Assembly: GCA_022843175.1 (NCBI GenBank)
Contig: JALHOE010000072.1
Span: 1 to 38,675, forward strand
Length of the DNA: 38,675 nucleotides
Source: Deltaproteobacteria bacterium
Lineage (GTDB): Bacteria; Myxococcota_A; Polyangia; Polyangiales; JADJMO01
Reading direction: 5' to 3'
Below, one piece after another: positions 15,789 to 24,315 of this stretch (positions are counted from its first letter, which is position 1; every line of letters starts with the position of its first letter). The position numbers were made by a program, and so were the translations under genes. Under the pieces are notes generated by a model. That model did no database searches. It saw nothing but the letters and a program-made list of their open reading frames with translations, and was not told the origin of the DNA.

Positions 15789-16091
15789 ATGAACCTTGCG
15801 GTGACCCTCGGTCCCGGGTTCTCGAAGAGCGATCTGGTCGGCGTCGCGCTGTTCGCCGTGAACTACGCGTTCGTCGCGCCGGCGTCGGCGCTCGCGGTGC
15901 TCTTCGCACTCGTGCGCCGCCGCCGCGATCCGCCGTCGTGGCTCCTGGCGATCGCCGGCGTGAACCTGCTCGTGGCGCTACCCCAGCTCGTCCTGTTCGG
16001 CGCGGAGGCCGAGAGGTGGTTCAGCGCGCTGCTCATGGCGCAGACGGTCGCCGCGCTCGGGGTGGTCCGCTGGGTCGGCAGCGCTCGGTAG
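15789..16091 (+). CDS. Small three-helix membrane protein
   Basis: A 100-residue protein with three hydrophobic helices (about 15-42, 50-70 and 78-95) separated by a positive loop VRRRRDPP. No family is recognised. It follows the AgmX-type lipoprotein by 30 nt on the same strand. The positive-inside rule puts the Arg loop in the cytoplasm. Confidence 0.6.
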   Translation: MNLAVTLGPGFSKSDLVGVALFAVNYAFVAPASALAVLFALVRRRRDPPSWLLAIAGVNLLVALPQLVLFGAEAERWFSALLMAQTVAALGVVRWVGSAR

Positions 16092-16129
16092 TTGCACACC
16101 CATCCGGTGTCCGCGACGCTGCGCGTTCG

Positions 16130-16675
16130 ATGTCGGCTGCGTCCCAGGCGATCGGCGAGCTGCACAAGCTCGAGCAGCTTCACCTCGCGTACAACCGCTT
16201 CGCCGAGCTCCCGAGCGCGCTCGAGAGGCTCGCGTCGCTGCGCGTGCTCGGCCTTCAGAGCAACCCGCTCCGCGAGCTGCCCGCCTCGATGTCCTCGCTC
16301 ACCACGCTGCGACGTCTCGCGCTCGGCGACACCGCCATCACCCACCTTCCGCGCTGGCTCGGGGCGCTCGGTCTCGAGGAGCTGCAGCTCAACGGCGTGC
16401 ACCTCCGCGACTGGAACGACCTGCGCGGCCTCCGCGGACTGAAGCAACTCTGGCTGAGCATGAACGCGGCCCTCGAGCGGATTCCCGACGCGGTGTTCGA
16501 GCTCTCGTCGCTCGAGCTCCTCCTCCTCGGCGCGACGGGCATCACCGAGATCCCACCGGACATCGCGCGTCTGCAGAACCTGAAGTCGCTCGGCGTGGCG
16601 AACACCCGCGGGAGCGCTGGCCGCACATTGAGTTCTCGTGACCGGCCAAGCCTCTCGGTGCGCCGCTTCCTCTAG
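16130..16675 (+). CDS. Leucine-rich-repeat protein
   Basis: A 181-residue protein made almost entirely of LRR units of about 23 residues (LEQLHLAYNRFAELPSALER, LRVLGLQSNPLRELPASMSS, LRRLALGDTAITHLPRWL, then LELLLLGATGITEIPPDIAR). These are bacterial-type LxxLxLxxNxLxxLP repeats used for protein binding. There is no signal peptide or membrane segment, and the first repeat starts within ten residues of the ATG. Either this is a short LRR protein or an upstream domain was lost. Its stop overlaps the convergent gene's stop by 4 nt. Confidence 0.7.
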   Translation: MSAASQAIGELHKLEQLHLAYNRFAELPSALERLASLRVLGLQSNPLRELPASMSSLTTLRRLALGDTAITHLPRWLGALGLEELQLNGVHLRDWNDLRGLRGLKQLWLSMNAALERIPDAVFELSSLELLLLGATGITEIPPDIARLQNLKSLGVANTRGSAGRTLSSRDRPSLSVRRFL

Positions 16676-17250
16676 GGAAACGGGACGCAGTAATGCGGAG
16701 ACGCGAGCTGGCAGACCGTTCCTGCCGGGCAGTCGGTCGGGGCCGCCGAGCACGGCTTGAGGCACCAGGCGCCCTTACCGACCATGAGCACGCAGTCGCC
16801 GCCCTCGCAGACGCTCATGCCAGAGCAGCGCTCGCCGAGCGCCGCGACCGCGACGCAGTGGTTGCCCGCGACGCCCGGCATCGCACGGCAGAGCGTTCCG
16901 AGCGTGCACTCCGGATCGGCGGCGCATCGCTTCACGCACTCGCCGTAGCCGAGCGAGAGGGTGCCGGAGGGCGTGAGGCAGTCGGCGCCCGCGACGCACG
17001 CGTTGGGCCCACCCTGGCAGCTCCCGCCGACCGCCACGTTCTTGGGCACGGTGGGCGTGTTCTTGAAATGCAGGGCCAGGCGCAGGCCGCCGAGGGCGAG
17101 CGAGGCGACCCCGAGGATCGCGAACAGCGTCGGACCGACGCGCGACTTCTTCTCGCGCCGACACAGCGAGCACCCCTCCTGTGTCCTCGGATCGTACGAG
17201 AGTCCGTGCTGCTCGCAGCGCGCGCGCTCCCCGCCCCCGTCGCGATACAT
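16672..17250 (-). CDS. Cys-rich membrane-anchored protein with zinc-knuckle N-terminus
   Basis: A 192-residue protein. A short cytoplasmic segment with Cys/His (CEQHGL, GCSLCRREKKSR) precedes one transmembrane helix (about 45-62, LFAILGVASLALGG). The outer part has about 14 Cys in EGF-like spacing (GGSCQGGPNACVAGADC, RCAADPECTLGTLC, CEGGDC, CPAGTVCQ), so it should be disulfide-bonded outside the membrane. Function is unknown. ATG 17250 was preferred over an in-frame TTG at 17268. Confidence 0.72.
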   Translation of the reverse strand: MYRDGGGERARCEQHGLSYDPRTQEGCSLCRREKKSRVGPTLFAILGVASLALGGLRLALHFKNTPTVPKNVAVGGSCQGGPNACVAGADCLTPSGTLSLGYGECVKRCAADPECTLGTLCRAMPGVAGNHCVAVAALGERCSGMSVCEGGDCVLMVGKGAWCLKPCSAAPTDCPAGTVCQLASPHYCVPFP

Positions 17251-17298
17251 GGCACGGTCGTATCGCAATCCGTCCGCGCGCGCAGCGCCCCCCCGGGA

Positions 17299-17544
17299 TC
17301 AGCCGTTCAACGCGTGAGGCGCGCGCTCGCCGCGGCTCGAGACGCCGAGCTTGTCGAAGATGCTCCGCGCCTGCTTGGCGACCGTCGCCAGCGAAACGCC
17401 GCGCCACGCGTCGAGGAGGCGCGCGAACGCTTCCGTGCCCGCATGCGCGGGCTCCCGCTCGCGCGGCCGTGAGCCCGACCCGTCGGCGCGGCGAAACCGC
17501 GGCCGGGTGCGCCGCATCCGACCGCTCCTGATGAGCAAGCCCAA
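17299..17544 (-). pseudogene. Probable remnant of a LuxR-type helix-turn-helix regulator
   Basis: The minus-strand frame ends with TVAKQARSIFDKLGVSSRGE, which looks like the last helices of a LuxR/GerE domain (TV..H..sIf.KLGVsSR.EL). No receiver or sensor domain and no good start precede it; the N-terminal 40 residues are Arg-rich and look untranslated. Its 5' end overlaps the start of the GST gene. This call rests on one short motif. Confidence 0.4.
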
Positions 17545-18139
17545 GCTGAGCTACTTCGATGCGCCGGTGAGCCGTGGCGAGGAGTGTCGTCTCGCCCTGC
17601 ACCTCGTCGGCGTCGACTTCGAGGACAACCGCGTGAAGGGGCCCGACTGGCCCGCGTTCAAGGGGACGACGCCGTTCGGTGCGGTGCCGGTGCTCGAGAT
17701 GCCGGGCCAGCCGCCCCTCGCGCAGTCCAACGCGATCCTGGTGCTCATCGGGCGCTTGCACGGGCTCCATCCGAAAGACCTCTACGAGGCGGCGCGCCAC
17801 GAGGCGATCATGGCCCACGTCGAAGATCTCCGCGCGGCGATCACGCCGTCGATGCGCCTCAAGGACGAGGACGCAAAGCGCCAAGCGCGCGAGGCGCTCG
17901 CGACGACGACCATCCCGACCTGGGCCGCGAACGTCGAGAAGCAGCTCGGCGAGGGGCCGTTCGTCGGCGGCGCGACACCGAACGTCGTGGACCTCAAGCT
18001 GTTCACGATCGTTCGTTGGGTGAAGAGCGGCGCGCTCGATCACATCCCCGCCACGACCTTCGACGCGTTCCCGAAGCTGACGCGGGTGCACGACGCCGTT
18101 CGCGACTTCCCGGCCGTCCGGGCCTGGTACGCGAAGTAG
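17531..18139 (+). CDS. Glutathione S-transferase family protein
   Basis: A 202-residue cytosolic GST-like protein. The thioredoxin-fold N-terminus reads KLSYFDAPVSRGEECRLALH, with the GAVPVLEM cis-Pro loop and QSNAILVLIGRL, where SNAI takes the place of the glutathione-gamma-Glu-binding ESxAI. The all-alpha C-terminal domain has the conserved N-capping Asp (TPNVVDLKLF). Its Y/S at the start (YFDAPVSRGE) resembles sigma-type GSTs. Substrate is unknown. ATG 17531 begins the domain at residue 4. It converges with the DTG-repeat lipoprotein gene with 7 nt between stops. Confidence 0.85.
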   Translation: MSKPKLSYFDAPVSRGEECRLALHLVGVDFEDNRVKGPDWPAFKGTTPFGAVPVLEMPGQPPLAQSNAILVLIGRLHGLHPKDLYEAARHEAIMAHVEDLRAAITPSMRLKDEDAKRQAREALATTTIPTWAANVEKQLGEGPFVGGATPNVVDLKLFTIVRWVKSGALDHIPATTFDAFPKLTRVHDAVRDFPAVRAWYAK

Positions 18140-18146
18140 CGTCCCT

Positions 18147-19433
18147 TTACAGGCAATCGCTCGGCGAGGTGGCCGTGGTCACGGTGGCCGTGGGTGCGGC
18201 CACCGGGGTGGCAGCGAACCCGAGGCCGATCGAGATCGCGTTGCACTCCTTGGTGGTGTCCTGCAGCGAGGGCGCGCCGGCGACGAGATCCGGTGACGAC
18301 GTGGCGGTGGAGATCACCTGATCGTAGGTGGTGTTCCCCGGACAGATGCCCCATTGCTCGAGGGGCGGGGTGAACGCCTTGCCGAGGGCGACGGGATCCG
18401 CCGCGCCCGCGATGGTGCCGGCGCCGCCGCTGCTGACGTCGAAGCTGACGACTGCGCTCTCCATGGGCACGATGACGGCGCTGCCGAGCGAGAAGAGCGG
18501 GATGGGCATGGCCGCGGCGCCGAGCGCGCCACTGACCCAGACCCCGCCGGCCATGTAGCCGCCCGGGAACTTCGCGCGCGGCTCGGCCGCGTCGAGCGAC
18601 GCCGTGTCGATGGGCCACTTGTCGCTGCCGTCGTACTTGGGGAAGCCGCCGAGGTTGCCGGCGAGATACAGCGCGCCGGGGACCTTCGCGTTGTCTGCCG
18701 GCCCCACGTTGTCGAGGCGGAGCAGCAACGTCATCTTGCCCTCGGCGATCCGCTGGTTGACCGACTCTTCGGCGTCGTATTTGAGCGAGTTCACCACGGA
18801 CATGAAGTGCTGGCCGAAGTTGTTGTCTCGGCCGAGAGTTCCGTCCGTGAGGACGTAGAAGCCCGAGCCCGCGCGACGCGTGCAGGTGTTGGTGCCGGCC
18901 TTCGAGTCGTCCTTGCTGGTCGTGCGGGCGTCGAGGTTGAAGCCGTACTGACGCCAGGCCAGCGGGTCGTGCTTGCCCGTGTTTCGGTCGATCGGCCCGA
19001 GATGAAGGCGCTTGATCGCGAACCACTTGGTGGCGCCTCCGGGGACCTCGGTGGTCGGTTTCGCAGGCGGCACCGCGCCGGGGAGCGGGCCGGTGTCGCC
19101 GACGTCGGAATCCGTAGCACCGGTGTCGAGCACACCGGTCTCGAGCGGGCCCGAGTCGAAGGCCCCGGTCTCGAGGGGGCCGGTGTCCGCGGGCTCGGCA
19201 TCGCTCGTACCGGTGTCGCTCGCGCCGGTGTCGCTCGTACCGGTGTCGCTCGTACCGGTGTCGTCGCTTCCGGTCTCGCTCGCACCGGTGTCGGTCGTAC
19301 TGGTGTCGACGGCGCCCACGTCGGCGTCGGCGCCGGCGTCGGGTTCGGCCGTAGCTGGCTCGGAGGTCGAGCCACAGCCGCACATCATCACCAAGAGGAT
19401 AGAGAGACCCGCGAAGCTCGCCGAACGAAGCAT
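18147..19433 (-). CDS. Lipoprotein with DTG-repeat linker
   Basis: A 428-residue lipoprotein. The signal peptide ends VMMCGCGS, with the modified Cys in that cluster. A linker of about 90 residues (about 35-125) is built from 5-residue units of DTG type (DTGTSDTGTSDTGASDTGTS). The following 300-residue domain begins with KWFAIKRLHLGPIDRNTGKH and includes DNNFGQHFMSVVNSL; I do not recognise a family. ATG 19433 gives a compact signal peptide; a start at 19469 is possible. The linker is encoded by a 15-bp tandem array (19201-19305), so its length could vary between strains. Confidence 0.8.
   Translation of the reverse strand: MLRSASFAGLSILLVMMCGCGSTSEPATAEPDAGADADVGAVDTSTTDTGASETGSDDTGTSDTGTSDTGASDTGTSDAEPADTGPLETGAFDSGPLETGVLDTGATDSDVGDTGPLPGAVPPAKPTTEVPGGATKWFAIKRLHLGPIDRNTGKHDPLAWRQYGFNLDARTTSKDDSKAGTNTCTRRAGSGFYVLTDGTLGRDNNFGQHFMSVVNSLKYDAEESVNQRIAEGKMTLLLRLDNVGPADNAKVPGALYLAGNLGGFPKYDGSDKWPIDTASLDAAEPRAKFPGGYMAGGVWVSGALGAAAMPIPLFSLGSAVIVPMESAVVSFDVSSGGAGTIAGAADPVALGKAFTPPLEQWGICPGNTTYDQVISTATSSPDLVAGAPSLQDTTKECNAISIGLGFAATPVAAPTATVTTATSPSDCL
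19201..19305. repeat. 15-bp tandem array, seven units, in the DTG linker
   Basis: Seven consecutive 15-bp units resembling TCGCTCGTACCGGTG run from 19201 to 19305. Units 2-4 are almost identical; 5 and 7 have drifted. The unit length is a multiple of three, so gain or loss would keep the frame. Confidence 0.75.
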
Positions 19434-19574
19434 GAGCCTCGCAGTAAGCACCGCGCGCGCGGCACGCACGGGATCTTCCGATCACTTCGTGCGCGCACGC
19501 ACGCGGTCGTAACGAATCAAGCCCTGGAGGCCGGGACTGTTGCGGCGGAACTCCTTGGCTGCGATCGTTTGTGC

Positions 19575-21185
19575 ATGCGGTTTTCGGCGTGTCTCGCGGT
19601 CCTCTGGCTCGGATGTTCGTCCTCGGCCGACGAGCCCGCCACGACGTCGTCGCTCGACGTTCAGACCGAGAGCGGCGTCGTGGTCGGGGCGGCGGACGAC
19701 GGGGTGCGCTCGTGGAAGGGCATCCCCTTCGCGGCGCCGCCCACCGGGGGCAATCGCTTCCGCGCGCCGCAGCCGCCGCCGAAGTGGACGAGCCCGCGCG
19801 ACGCGAAGGCGTTCGGCAGCTCCTGTCCGCAGGTCGCCGTCACCACGGGCGCGTTCGCCAGCGGCGAGGAGGACTGCCTGTTCCTCAACGTGTGGTCGCC
19901 CGACCCGGCGCCGCGCGAGCCGCTTCCCGTGATGGTGTGGGTCCACGGCGGCGCGTTCATCGTGGGGTCGGGCTCGGGCGCGCTGTACGACGGCGCGGCG
20001 CTCGCTCGCTCGCAGCGGGTCGTCGTCGTTACGCTCAACTACCGTCTCGGCTCGCTCGGGTTCCTCGCGCACTCCGCGCTCGCCAAGGAAGATCCGGCGA
20101 CCGGCACCGGCAACTACGGCCTCCTCGATCAGCGCGCCGCGTTGCAGTGGGTGCGAAAGAACATCCGCGCCTTCGGCGGCAACGAGAAGAACGTCACGCT
20201 CTTCGGCGAATCGGCCGGCGGGGTCTCGGTCGTCGAGCATCTCGTCTCTCCGGGCAGCGCGGGCTTGTTCGATCGCGCGATCGTGCAGAGCGGCGCGGTC
20301 CCGCTCGCCCTTCGCGAGCCGACGCTGGCCGAGGGCGAGAAGCAGGCGAACGCGCTGGCGAAGGCGCTCGGGTGCGGCGCGCAGGTCGTCGAGTGTCTTC
20401 GCAGCAAGCCCTTCGGGGACGTCGTGGCCGCGCTCAAGAACCCGAGCACGGAGCCCGGCGGCCTGTTCCAGGGGGTGTTGAAGACGGCTGCGTGGTTTCC
20501 AGTCGTCGACGGGGTCTTCGTCGCCAAGCAGCCCGCCGAGCGCTTCGCCGAGGGCGCGATCGCCTCGAAGGTGCCGACGATGCTCGGGTCGAACCTCAAC
20601 GAGGGCACCTTGTTCCACTCGGGCCTGCTCGGGGATCGCCCGATCCCGGACGAGGCCGCCTACAAAGCGAGCCTCGTCCGACTCCTCGGCGCGGAGCTCG
20701 CCGACAAGGTGGCCGCGCTCTACCCGGTGACCGGCAAGCCGGACGAGGCCCTCGCGCAGGCCGAGTCCGATGCGATCTTCGCGTGCCCGACGCGGCGCGC
20801 CGCACGCGCGCTCGCGAAGGCGGGGGTCGCGGCGTATCGCTATCACTTCGTGCGAAAGCCGGACAACGGCATCGTGGCGGCGTTCGGCGCGACGCACGCC
20901 GCAGAGCTGCCGTTCGTGTTCGGCAACGACGACGGCACCCTCGGCGGCGTGTCCGACGCGGGCATGCCGCTCCGCGAGGCGATGATGCGCTACTGGACGC
21001 GCTTCGCCGCAGCGGGCGATCCGAGCGGCGCGAGCGATCCGGCGTGGCCGCGCTACGACGCCGCGACCGACCCCTACCTGAAGCTCGACACGCCGCCCTC
21101 CGCGCAGGCAGGGCTGCTCACCGAGAAGTGCGCGTTCTGGGACACGGTGCCGCCGGTGCCGCTGCCGTTGACGTACGCGGAGTAG
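19575..21185 (+). CDS. Exported type-B carboxylesterase
   Basis: A 536-residue carboxylesterase/cholinesterase-family hydrolase. The N-terminus is a signal peptide ending WLGC, close to a lipobox though Trp is at -3. Family blocks in order: SWKGIPFAAPPTGGNRF, EDCLFLNVW, VMVWVHGGAFIVGS (oxyanion hole), NYGLLDQRAALQWVRKNI, nucleophile GESAGG (Ser near residue 212), acid GSNLNEGTLF, and ATHAAELPFVFG with the catalytic His. All triad residues appear present. The substrate is unknown. It diverges from the DTG lipoprotein gene across about 140 nt. ATG 19575 starts the signal peptide. Confidence 0.88.
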   Translation: MRFSACLAVLWLGCSSSADEPATTSSLDVQTESGVVVGAADDGVRSWKGIPFAAPPTGGNRFRAPQPPPKWTSPRDAKAFGSSCPQVAVTTGAFASGEEDCLFLNVWSPDPAPREPLPVMVWVHGGAFIVGSGSGALYDGAALARSQRVVVVTLNYRLGSLGFLAHSALAKEDPATGTGNYGLLDQRAALQWVRKNIRAFGGNEKNVTLFGESAGGVSVVEHLVSPGSAGLFDRAIVQSGAVPLALREPTLAEGEKQANALAKALGCGAQVVECLRSKPFGDVVAALKNPSTEPGGLFQGVLKTAAWFPVVDGVFVAKQPAERFAEGAIASKVPTMLGSNLNEGTLFHSGLLGDRPIPDEAAYKASLVRLLGAELADKVAALYPVTGKPDEALAQAESDAIFACPTRRAARALAKAGVAAYRYHFVRKPDNGIVAAFGATHAAELPFVFGNDDGTLGGVSDAGMPLREAMMRYWTRFAAAGDPSGASDPAWPRYDAATDPYLKLDTPPSAQAGLLTEKCAFWDTVPPVPLPLTYAE

Positions 21186-21189
21186 TCCT

Positions 21190-22338
21190 TCAATCCGGTG
21201 CTGCGACCCAGTCGGCGCCGGAGAGCCCCAGCGCCGGCACCTCCACGCGGTAGATGGTCTCGAAGCTCGGGATCGCGAGCACCGACAGCTCCAACGTCGG
21301 TCCGTGACCCTTCGCGATCACGATGTGATCCGAATGGCGGCGACCGTGCTGGTGGCTGTAGAGCGATGCATGAGGAATGGCGTGCATCAGCCGTTCGTCC
21401 GGCGCGAGCGGATGGTCCTCGAACGCACCCGTCGCGACGTCGGATGCGCGCAGCGACGTCGCGTTGAACGTCGGGCCGAAGGTGCGCGCGAAGACGAGCC
21501 ACGTGGAGCGGAGCGAGCTCGAGGCCTGCGGGGCGTCGCGGCGCGTGCCACCGCCGGGGACCGACGCCGGCGTGATCACCACTGCGACCGGACTCACCGA
21601 CCGCGTCGCCACGTCGAGGACCGAGAGCTCGAGCGCTCGAGTGTTCGCCTGCGGATCGACCTTCCCCGGCTGGAAGAACGCGATGCGCCTTCCTCCGTCG
21701 AGGAAGTCCGCGTCCATCTGCTGGCTCGACGAGTGGAGCTTGCGCGGCTTTCCGCCGATCGCGTCGACGACGTAGAGATGCGTGGGGTGGTTGACGACGA
21801 GGTCGGTGAAATAGGGGGACTCCGGCCCGCCCATGCCCGGCGAATCCTTGAAGAGGTGCGCGCCGCCGGGCAGGAAGCGGAACTCCTGGGGGCGCCACTT
21901 CTCGTAGGCCATCACCACCGCCCACGGCTCTCCTCCGCGCGCACGGAGCAAGCGCGAGTGCGTCGACAGGTGTTCGAAGCGGATCGCGCTGCCGTCGTCG
22001 AGGGAGGCGACGACCGAGGGGCCGAAGCCGAGCGGCTGGAGCGCGCCGCTCGCGGCGTCCCAGGCGAAGGTCTCGTCCTTCGTCGACGCGAGGTAGCGGC
22101 CGGGGCCGTTCTGCACCACCGCGGTGGGCTTGTCGGGGAGCGCGAGGGCGCTGCACGCGGCGCCCGGCGCGCAGACCGCGAGGCCGTAGACGTATTGGCG
22201 GAGGACGAGCTTTCCGTTTCGACCGGTGGGCTTCGCAGGTGTGGCCGGCGGCGGCGGGCGCGGGGGGACGATGGGCTCGCCGGCCGGCGCGCGGGCGCAC
22301 GCGAGGAGAAGCGATGCGAGCAGCAGCGGCTTGGTCAT
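21190..22338 (-). CDS. Lipoprotein, probable beta-propeller (TolB-like repeats)
   Basis: A 382-residue lipoprotein (LLAC, Cys14). A Pro-rich linker (PIVPPRPPPPATPAKP) precedes a domain with repeated strand patterns typical of WD40/TolB-like propellers: YVVDAIGGKPRKLHSSSQQM, DADFLDGGRRIAFFQPG, LELSVLDVATRSVSPV, SDVATGAFEDHPLAPDER. No catalytic residue is apparent. It lies downstream of the kinase-cyclase operon on the same strand, separated by a 58-nt gap that holds a REP hairpin, so cotranscription is uncertain. Confidence 0.7.
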   Translation of the reverse strand: MTKPLLLASLLLACARAPAGEPIVPPRPPPPATPAKPTGRNGKLVLRQYVYGLAVCAPGAACSALALPDKPTAVVQNGPGRYLASTKDETFAWDAASGALQPLGFGPSVVASLDDGSAIRFEHLSTHSRLLRARGGEPWAVVMAYEKWRPQEFRFLPGGAHLFKDSPGMGGPESPYFTDLVVNHPTHLYVVDAIGGKPRKLHSSSQQMDADFLDGGRRIAFFQPGKVDPQANTRALELSVLDVATRSVSPVAVVITPASVPGGGTRRDAPQASSSLRSTWLVFARTFGPTFNATSLRASDVATGAFEDHPLAPDERLMHAIPHASLYSHQHGRRHSDHIVIAKGHGPTLELSVLAIPSFETIYRVEVPALGLSGADWVAAPD

Positions 22339-22363
22339 CGCTTCTCCGGGACGGAACTTATTG

Positions 22364-22395
22364 GCAACCGCGGGCTTACGCCCGCGGCCCCTTCG
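22364..22395 (+). repeat. REP-like palindrome (copy 2)
   Basis: CCGCGGGC (22368-22375), loop TTAC, GCCCGCGG (22380-22387), with the same flanks as copy 1 in hemW. It sits 1 nt past the stop codon of the last cyclic-nucleotide-binding gene, where it could stabilise or end the operon message. Confidence 0.8.
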
Positions 22396-22396
22396 C

Positions 22397-22861
22397 TCAG
22401 CGGCGCGCGATGGCTTCGCGGAGGACGCGCTGCAAGCGATCGAAGTCGCGCGCCAGCTGCCGCGCGACCACGAGCTGGAACTTGCACGCGAGCTCGGCGT
22501 TCGAGTGGAGCAGGTGATCGAACGCGGCGCGGTTGAGCGACGCGGTCTCGACGGGACCCACGGCGGTGCACGTGGCGGTGCGCGCGCCGCGATCGACGAG
22601 CGCGATGAGGCCGAAGAGCTCACCCGGCGCGAGCTCGCGCTGGAGCGCCTTTCGCGGATCACCGCTGCGGGTGACCCGCACGACGCCCGAGAGCAGGACG
22701 AAGACCGCGTCGGACACCGAGCGACGCGCGTCGCCCTCGCGAATGAACACGTGCCCGTCGCCATGCGACTCGATCGTCATGGCGCGCGCGAGCGCGTCGA
22801 TCTCTCCGGCGTCGAGCTCGGCAAAGGCCGACGCGTTGCGCAGCGCAGCGGCGAGGTCCAT
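22397..22861 (-). CDS. Stand-alone cyclic-nucleotide-binding domain protein (second copy)
   Basis: A 154-residue protein that is one cNMP-binding beta-roll with C-terminal helices and no DNA-binding domain. The phosphate-binding cassette reads FGLIALVDRGARTATCTA: the Arg that contacts the cyclic phosphate (as CRP Arg82) is present, but the Glu of the usual GEL/GEI is Leu. Whether it still binds cNMP is unclear. Its ATG shares one base with the stop of the upstream cNMP gene (TGATG), so translation is probably coupled. It is the last gene of the operon. Confidence 0.82.
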   Translation of the reverse strand: MDLAAALRNASAFAELDAGEIDALARAMTIESHGDGHVFIREGDARRSVSDAVFVLLSGVVRVTRSGDPRKALQRELAPGELFGLIALVDRGARTATCTAVGPVETASLNRAAFDHLLHSNAELACKFQLVVARQLARDFDRLQRVLREAIARR

Positions 22862-23355
22862 CACGCGCCTCCGCCGAAGAGCTTGGCGAGCGCGCTCTCG
22901 AACCAGCCGCGTTTGGGCGCGGCAGCGTCGTCGACGGCGATGGTGTTGGCGTGACGCACGCGCTCCGCGAGGTCTTCGACCAACGCGCGAAGCAGCAATG
23001 ACGCCACGACGGTGTCGGTTGCACGGAGCTTGGTGAGCGCTTCGCGCGAGAGCTTGAGGATGCGCGTGGGCTCGAGGGCGGTCGCGGTCGCGTGGGCGGT
23101 CGTTGGGTCGAGCAGCGAGAGCTCGCCGGTGAACCCCCCCGGCGTGATTCGGCCCAGGGCGACGTCGCGCCCGTCGACGTCGATCGAGAGCCCGAGCGCG
23201 CCCGTGTCGACCACGTGCAGCGCGTCGAGCGGCTGGCCATCGCGGAAGAGCACGTGACCGGCATCGACCTCGAGCGCGGCCATCGCCGTGCGCAAGACCT
23301 CGCGCTGCGTCGCGTCCATGTGCGCGGCGAGGCGGTCGAGGACGACGGCTCCCAT
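22861..23355 (-). CDS. Stand-alone cyclic-nucleotide-binding domain protein (first copy)
   Basis: A 164-residue cNMP-binding beta-roll (VLFRDGQPLDALHVVDTGAL, GRITPGGFTGELSLLD). Here the GEL Glu is kept, but the Arg expected 9-10 residues later is missing (PTTAHATATA), the reverse of the neighbouring copy. A long C-terminal helix (LRALVEDLAERVRHANTI) and a tail ending KRGWFESALAKLFGGGA follow; there is no helix-turn-helix. It begins 9 nt after the cyclase stop. It may act as a protein-bound regulator of the cyclase or kinase rather than a transcription factor. Confidence 0.82.
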   Translation of the reverse strand: MGAVVLDRLAAHMDATQREVLRTAMAALEVDAGHVLFRDGQPLDALHVVDTGALGLSIDVDGRDVALGRITPGGFTGELSLLDPTTAHATATALEPTRILKLSREALTKLRATDTVVASLLLRALVEDLAERVRHANTIAVDDAAAPKRGWFESALAKLFGGGA

Positions 23356-23364
23356 AGGGCCTTT

Positions 23365-24315
23365 CTACCGCTGCGCGCCGCCCCGCGTCGAGAGCGCGCT
23401 TCCCGAGAGCGACTCGCCGAGCAGCTCGAGCGACACCACCCCCGACAAGCGGAGCACATCGCCGACCTGCACCGGAGTGTCCTGCCCCTTGGTGACGGGG
23501 CGTCCGTTGAGCTCGACCGGACGCTCGGAGAGGGCGCGCACCACGAGGCCGTCGGGGAGCCGGCGGAGCTCGAGGTGCCAGCGGGAGAGCAGCACCGCCG
23601 CCTCGGGGTCGGGCAGCGCGATCACCAGATCGTTGGCGGGCGTGCCGTTGGGGTTCGCGCGCAGCCGGCCGATCGACACCACGTCCTTCTCGGGGATCAC
23701 GAGCTCGGTCGCGGTCTCGACCACCCGGATCGCGCGGGGGAAGCGCGCGAGATCGCGCCACTCATAGACGAACACCGGGACCTCGCCGAACCCCTTGAGG
23801 GCGATCAGCGGGAGGGCGCGACACCGCGCGCGTGCGCCGCTCTCGAGCTCGTGAAAGCCCGCGCGCGTGAGCCGGATCTCGCCGGGCTGCGCCGACGAGA
23901 CGACGCGCGCGCAGAAGTTCACCGCGTCGCCGCTGACGACCACGCCGTCGGTCAGGACGCGCCCGTGGTGCACCGCGGTGCGCACCGAGAAGCTCCCCTC
24001 CGCGCGCACCGCGTGCTGGAGCTCGGTGAGCGCGGCGATCGCCTCGTCGGTCCGCGGAAAGACGCAGAACGCGCCGTCCCCCGCGGTGTCGACGATCCGG
24101 CCGCCGTGCGCGGCGGTGACCCTTCCGACCAGGTCGACGTGCTTCTGCGAGAGGATCCGGCCCGACTCGTCGCCGTGCTGGGCCGTGTACTCGGAGGAGC
24201 CCACGACGTCGGAGAAGACGACGCACAGCGAGCGCTCGAAGCGGCGCGTCAGCGTCTCGGAGATCCGCGACTGCAGTCGAATCAGCTCGGTGAGGCCGAG
24301 AGCTTCGAAGTCCAT
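23365..24315 (-). CDS. Class III nucleotide cyclase fused to a C-terminal FHA domain
   Basis: A 316-residue cytoplasmic protein. The class III cyclase domain (about 25-195) has VVFSDVVGSSEYTA (first metal Asp), RIVDTAGDGAFCVF (second metal Asp in GDG) and GDAVNFCARV with the transition-state Asn and Arg. The site usually holding the adenine-reading Lys is Asp (VDTAGD), as in other bacterial VDTAGD-type cyclases, so ATP specificity should not be assumed. Residues about 220-310 form an FHA domain (VSIGRLRAN, LLSRWHLELR, ELNGRPV). The FHA offers a way for phosphothreonine to control or localise the cyclase. Its ATG shares a base with the upstream stop (TGATG). Confidence 0.87.
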   Translation of the reverse strand: MDFEALGLTELIRLQSRISETLTRRFERSLCVVFSDVVGSSEYTAQHGDESGRILSQKHVDLVGRVTAAHGGRIVDTAGDGAFCVFPRTDEAIAALTELQHAVRAEGSFSVRTAVHHGRVLTDGVVVSGDAVNFCARVVSSAQPGEIRLTRAGFHELESGARARCRALPLIALKGFGEVPVFVYEWRDLARFPRAIRVVETATELVIPEKDVVSIGRLRANPNGTPANDLVIALPDPEAAVLLSRWHLELRRLPDGLVVRALSERPVELNGRPVTKGQDTPVQVGDVLRLSGVVSLELLGESLSGSALSTRGGAQR

